From Chloroflexota bacterium (lineage in GTDB: Bacteria; Chloroflexota; Dehalococcoidia; UBA2979), in NCBI GenBank assembly GCA_016875695.1, contig VGPB01000070.1:1-9084 (forward strand): a stretch of 9,084 nt of DNA, read 5' to 3'. Numbering within the stretch: the stretch's first letter is position 1; every line of letters begins with the position of its first letter. The position numbers and the translations under genes are program-made. The notes beneath the pieces were generated by a model that saw nothing but the letters and a program-made list of their open reading frames with translations, had not been told where the DNA came from and searched no databases. Shown in pieces: positions 7,331-9,084 of this stretch.

Positions 7331-8295
7331 CAGGCCGCCGCCAACCTGCCGAGCGATTCGGCGACGCGCAGGCGGGCGGAGCGCGCCCGGGGGTTGCGCG
7401 CCAGCTCGGCGTCGCCGGGCTTCGTCGCGCCGTGCCCGACGCGCCGCAGCGAGGCGACGTGGCCGCATATACACACCGGTGTGCGGGGTGGACACAGGCA
7501 AGCGCTTGACTCCCTGCGCATATATTCCTTCACCATCCGGTCTTCGAGCGAATGGAACGCGATCACCACCAGCCGCGCGCCAGCGCCGGCGAGCAGGCCG
7601 TGGGCCGCGGACAGCGCATCAGCCAGGAAGTCCAGTTCCTGGTTGACCACGATTCGCAACGCCTGGAAGGTCCGAGTGGCGGGGTGAATAGGACCTTCCG
7701 GACGCCTGCCTACGGCCTGCTCGACGGCGCTGACGAGCTCGCCCGTGGTGTGCAACGGCCGCCGCGCCACGATCGCGCGTGCGATGCGGCGGCTGTGCCG
7801 CTCCTCGCCGAAGCGCCAGATGGCGTCGGCGAGGCTTGTTTTGTCGTATTCGTTCACGACCTGCGCCGCCGTGAGCGCCGCACGGTCGTCCATGCGCATG
7901 TCCAGCGGCTCGTCGCGCTGGAACGAGAATCCGCGCCCGGGCGCGTCCAGCTGCAGCGACGAGACGCCGAGGTCGAACAGCACGCCATCGACGCGCTGCA
8001 AGCCGTGCGCCGCTGCGATGTTCGCGATGTCCCAGAACACGCCGCGCGCGAGCACCGCGGCGTCGCCGAAGCGCGCGAGCCGCTCGCGCGCGGCGCACAG
8101 CGCCTCGCCGTCGCGGTCGATGCCGAGCAGGCGTCCGCCGGGCTGGGCGGCCTCGAGGATCGCCTCGGCGTGGCCGCCGAGCCCGACGGTCGCGTCGATG
8201 TAGCTGCCCCCGGGGCGGACGGCGAGGCCGCGCAGCACCTCGGCGAGCAACACAGGCTCGTGGCGCGCGGTGTAGCCGGCGGGCGGCACGGTCAC
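7330..8295 (-). CDS. rsmH: RsmH (MraW), 16S rRNA (cytosine1402-N4)-methyltransferase
   Basis: RsmH methylates N4 of C1402 in the decoding centre of 16S rRNA using S-adenosylmethionine. It has 321 residues, typical length. Motifs are H12-EPVLL, the SAM-binding DATVGLGGHAE (34-44), GIDRD (58-62), LFDLGVSSLQLD (106-117), RGFSF then PLDMRMD (130-136), FGEERHSRRIARAI (162-175), IHPATRTFQALRI (203-215), AFHSLEDRMVK (246-256) and NPRARSARLR (301-310). Four cysteines (266, 268, 275, 277) form a C-x-C-x6-C-x-C cluster in the C-terminal part. The start is a GTG at 8295 that overlaps the mraZ stop as GTGA; a second in-frame GTG at 8289 is possible. An open frame continuing upstream to 8604 is Arg/Ala-rich shadow of mraZ and was excluded. 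The stop overlaps ftsL. Confidence 0.96.
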   Translation of the reverse strand: MTVPPAGYTARHEPVLLAEVLRGLAVRPGGSYIDATVGLGGHAEAILEAAQPGGRLLGIDRDGEALCAARERLARFGDAAVLARGVFWDIANIAAAHGLQRVDGVLFDLGVSSLQLDAPGRGFSFQRDEPLDMRMDDRAALTAAQVVNEYDKTSLADAIWRFGEERHSRRIARAIVARRPLHTTGELVSAVEQAVGRRPEGPIHPATRTFQALRIVVNQELDFLADALSAAHGLLAGAGARLVVIAFHSLEDRMVKEYMRRESSACLCPPRTPVCICGHVASLRRVGHGATKPGDAELARNPRARSARLRVAESLGRLAAA

Positions 8296-8717
8296 GCGAC
8301 GCTCGTCGCCGGCGCGGCGGCCTGCGCCTCGCGGCGCGCGCGCTGGCGCGCGTCGTGATGCGCGCGCCCCCAGATCTCGAGGTGGCCGCCGCATCCGCGC
8401 ACGAGCACGCGCTGCTCCAGCGGCACGAGCGCGCGCACGGCCTGCGGCACGAGGATGCGCCCCTGGCGGTCCAGCTCGACGGGATAGGCGTCGGCGAAGA
8501 AGTCGCGTAGCTCGTCGCGACCGGCCTGGGTGCGCAGGGTCACCTCGCCGCTGAGCGCCTCGGCGCGGCGATTGAAGTCGGCCTGGGTGTGCAGCTCCAC
8601 GCAACCGTCCGGCCCCGGCCGCACGATGCCTCCGGCCGCGAACTCGACGCGGTAGAGCGCGGGGACGGCCACCCGACCGCGATCATCCACCGCGTGCTCG
8701 TACGTGCCGATGAACAC
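8292..8717 (-). CDS. mraZ: MraZ, transcriptional regulator of the dcw cluster
   Basis: MraZ is a DNA-binding protein of the SpoVT-AbrB/MraZ double-barrel fold that forms rings and controls its own operon. The protein has 141 residues, normal length. It starts (V/M)FIGTYEHAVDDRGRVAVPA and carries the two family repeats: DDRGRVAVP at 11-19 and LDRQGRILVP at 82-91. The C-terminus is a basic, Ala-rich tail. The GTG at 8717 was chosen because family members begin with M-F-x-G. In-frame ATGs at 8801 and 8822 would add 28-35 residues unlike MraZ and would read through the operator. Its ribosome binding site is weak (GGCGGG-like, 8 bases upstream) and lies in a hairpin arm. A three-repeat MraZ-type operator ends 37 bases upstream, which suggests autoregulation. 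The stop overlaps rsmH. Confidence 0.95.
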   Translation of the reverse strand: MFIGTYEHAVDDRGRVAVPALYRVEFAAGGIVRPGPDGCVELHTQADFNRRAEALSGEVTLRTQAGRDELRDFFADAYPVELDRQGRILVPQAVRALVPLEQRVLVRGCGGHLEIWGRAHHDARQRARREAQAAAPATSVA

Positions 8718-8725
8718 CGAGCTGG

Positions 8726-8743
8726 CCCGCCTGCCTCGGCGGG
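8726..8743 (-). promoter_or_regulatory. Stem-loop in the mraZ leader next to the start codon
   Basis: The minus-strand arms CCCGCC (8743-8738) and GGCGGG (8731-8726) pair perfectly around the 6-base loop GAGGCA. The 3' arm is the only purine-rich sequence at proper distance for a ribosome binding site, so pairing would hide it. No T-tract follows, so it is not an intrinsic terminator. A regulatory role is inferred. Confidence 0.4.
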
Positions 8744-8745
8744 TA

Positions 8746-8758
8746 GGGGAGATTCCCC
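8746..8758 (-). repeat. Short inverted repeat overlapping the third MraZ repeat
   Basis: The arms GGGGA and TCCCC flank the 3-base loop ATC in the mraZ leader. The left arm is part of the start-proximal TGGGG repeat of the proposed operator. It may form a small RNA hairpin or simply reflect the repeat composition. Confidence 0.35.
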
Positions 8759-8779
8759 ATTTCCCCCCACCAAAGCCCT
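8755..8779 (-). promoter_or_regulatory. Putative MraZ operator: three TGGG-type repeats at 10-base period
   Basis: On the mraZ-coding strand the repeats are AGGGC (8779-8775), TGGGG (8769-8765) and TGGGG (8759-8755), each separated by exactly 5 bases. The known E. coli MraZ site is three TGGGN direct repeats with 5-base spacers, so the fit is exact except for A in place of T in the first repeat. The site lies upstream of mraZ and just downstream of the candidate -10, where binding would block transcription start. Two full matches and one near match at fixed phase, directly before mraZ, make chance unlikely, though G-rich DNA raises the background. Confidence 0.72.
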
Positions 8780-8782
8780 TGA

Positions 8783-8812
8783 AACCTACCACGCTCCTCA
8801 TAAGGATGGCAA
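8783..8812 (-). promoter_or_regulatory. Candidate mraZ/dcw promoter
   Basis: The minus strand reads TTGCCA (8812-8807), an 18-base spacer, then TAGGTT (8788-8783), a sigma70-like -35 and -10. Transcription would start near 8776, at the edge of the proposed MraZ operator. This is the least GC-rich part of the intergenic region. The elements are imperfect, so the exact position is tentative. Confidence 0.42.
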
Positions 8813-8855
8813 CCCGCCCCATCCACCGTGCCGCTCGGGCTTCGTCCAGGGCCGC

Positions 8856-8864
8856 TGCTACGAT
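8856..8864 (+). promoter_or_regulatory. Candidate extended -10 promoter of the MogA/MoaB-family gene
   Basis: TGCTACGAT is an extended -10 (TGn then TACGAT, 4 of 6 consensus positions). It lies 35 bases upstream of the ATG at 8900, leaving a short leader with a GGGGGA ribosome binding site (8890-8895). I see no convincing -35, which extended -10 promoters can lack. Confidence 0.38.
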
Positions 8865-8899
8865 GACGCCTGATCGGCGCGCAGCGGACGGGGGACGTG

Positions 8900-9084
8900 A
8901 TGCCGCCAGCTCAGGGCTCGACGTCCGGCGCAGACGAGGGTGTAGCGGCCGCCGTCGCCCTCACCGTCGGCGTGCTCACCGTCAGCGACGCCGGGGCGCG
9001 CGGCGAGCGCGTCGACAGCGCGGGCCCCGCCGCCGCCGAGCTGCTGCGCGGCGCCGGCTTCACCATCGTCGCCAGCCAGATCGT
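8900..9084 (+). CDS. mogA: MogA/MoaB-family molybdopterin-binding protein, N-terminal fragment
   Basis: The first 61 residues are present and the gene runs off the right edge. After about 20 low-complexity residues (MPPAQGSTSGADEGVAAAVA) comes LTVGVLTVSDAGARGERVD, then SAGPAAAELLRGAGFTIV. The VLTVSD-x-(2-3)-RGE-x2-D-x-(S/A)GP pattern is the start of the MogA/MoaB/MoeA molybdopterin-binding domain. MogA adenylylates molybdopterin before molybdate insertion; MoaB proteins are close relatives with the same fold, and the fragment is too short to separate them from MogA or from a fusion with another Mo-cofactor domain. The ATG has a GGGGGA sequence 4 bases upstream; a GTG directly before it (8897) is an in-frame alternative. 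It is transcribed away from mraZ and has no known link to division, so adjacency is probably incidental. Confidence 0.85.
   Translation, partial: MPPAQGSTSGADEGVAAAVALTVGVLTVSDAGARGERVDSAGPAAAELLRGAGFTIVASQI

Noticed and set aside
8726..8758. Intrinsic terminator or riboswitch in the mraZ leader
   Set aside because: The hairpins are short and lack a following T-tract, and the leader is too short for a known riboswitch class.
8755..8779. G-quadruplex in the G-rich mraZ upstream region
   Set aside because: The G-tracts do not give four separate runs of three with proper loops. The exact 10-base phasing is better explained by the MraZ site.
8718..8822. Longer mraZ with ATG at 8801 or 8822
   Set aside because: The extra 28-35 residues do not resemble MraZ, whose members start M-F-x-G, and they would run through the candidate -10 and operator repeats.

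Overview
The window is one contiguous division and cell wall (dcw) cluster on the minus strand, plus the start of a divergent molybdenum-cofactor gene on the plus strand. The DNA is strongly GC-rich, uses GTG starts freely (mraZ, rsmH, probably murD) and is almost fully coding. From details of MraY (LGK-x-I-x2-EGP, KEGTPTMGG), FtsW (GGVTRSIPLTGIPLP, SHTDG) and MurD (NDSIATTPER), my best guess is a bacterium of or near the Chloroflexota. This is a pattern-based impression, not a search result, and other GC-rich deep-branching phyla remain possible.

Layout in transcription order, right to left: mraZ (8717-8292), rsmH (8295-7330), ftsL-like (7330-6899), ftsI (6858-5104), murF (5107-3692), mraY (3695-2736), murD (2729-1317), ftsW (1320-70) and the first 24 codons of murG (73-1, cut by the window edge). 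Six of the eight junctions are 1- or 4-base stop/start overlaps (ATGA, GTGA or TGATG). The exceptions are a 40-base gap before ftsI and a 6-base gap before murD. This points to one co-transcribed, translationally coupled operon. The usual murE is missing between ftsI and murF.

The genes cover transcriptional control of the cluster (MraZ), 16S rRNA methylation (RsmH), the septal synthase complex (FtsL, FtsI, FtsW), cytoplasmic precursor synthesis (MurD, MurF) and the membrane lipid steps (MraY, MurG). The 182-base region between mraZ and the divergent gene holds three TGGG-type repeats at exact 10-base spacing, matching the known MraZ operator pattern. It also holds a candidate promoter for each direction and two small hairpins in the mraZ leader.

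At the right edge, 8900-9084 (+) encodes the first 61 residues of a MogA/MoaB-family protein.

I saw no tRNA, rRNA, CRISPR array, insertion sequence or clear terminator, and no stretch over 300 bases without a gene. I found no evidence of an undescribed system. The points worth a second look are the MraZ operator, the missing murE, an Asn-to-Ala change in a MraY active-site motif, and odd substitutions in FtsW and MurD.
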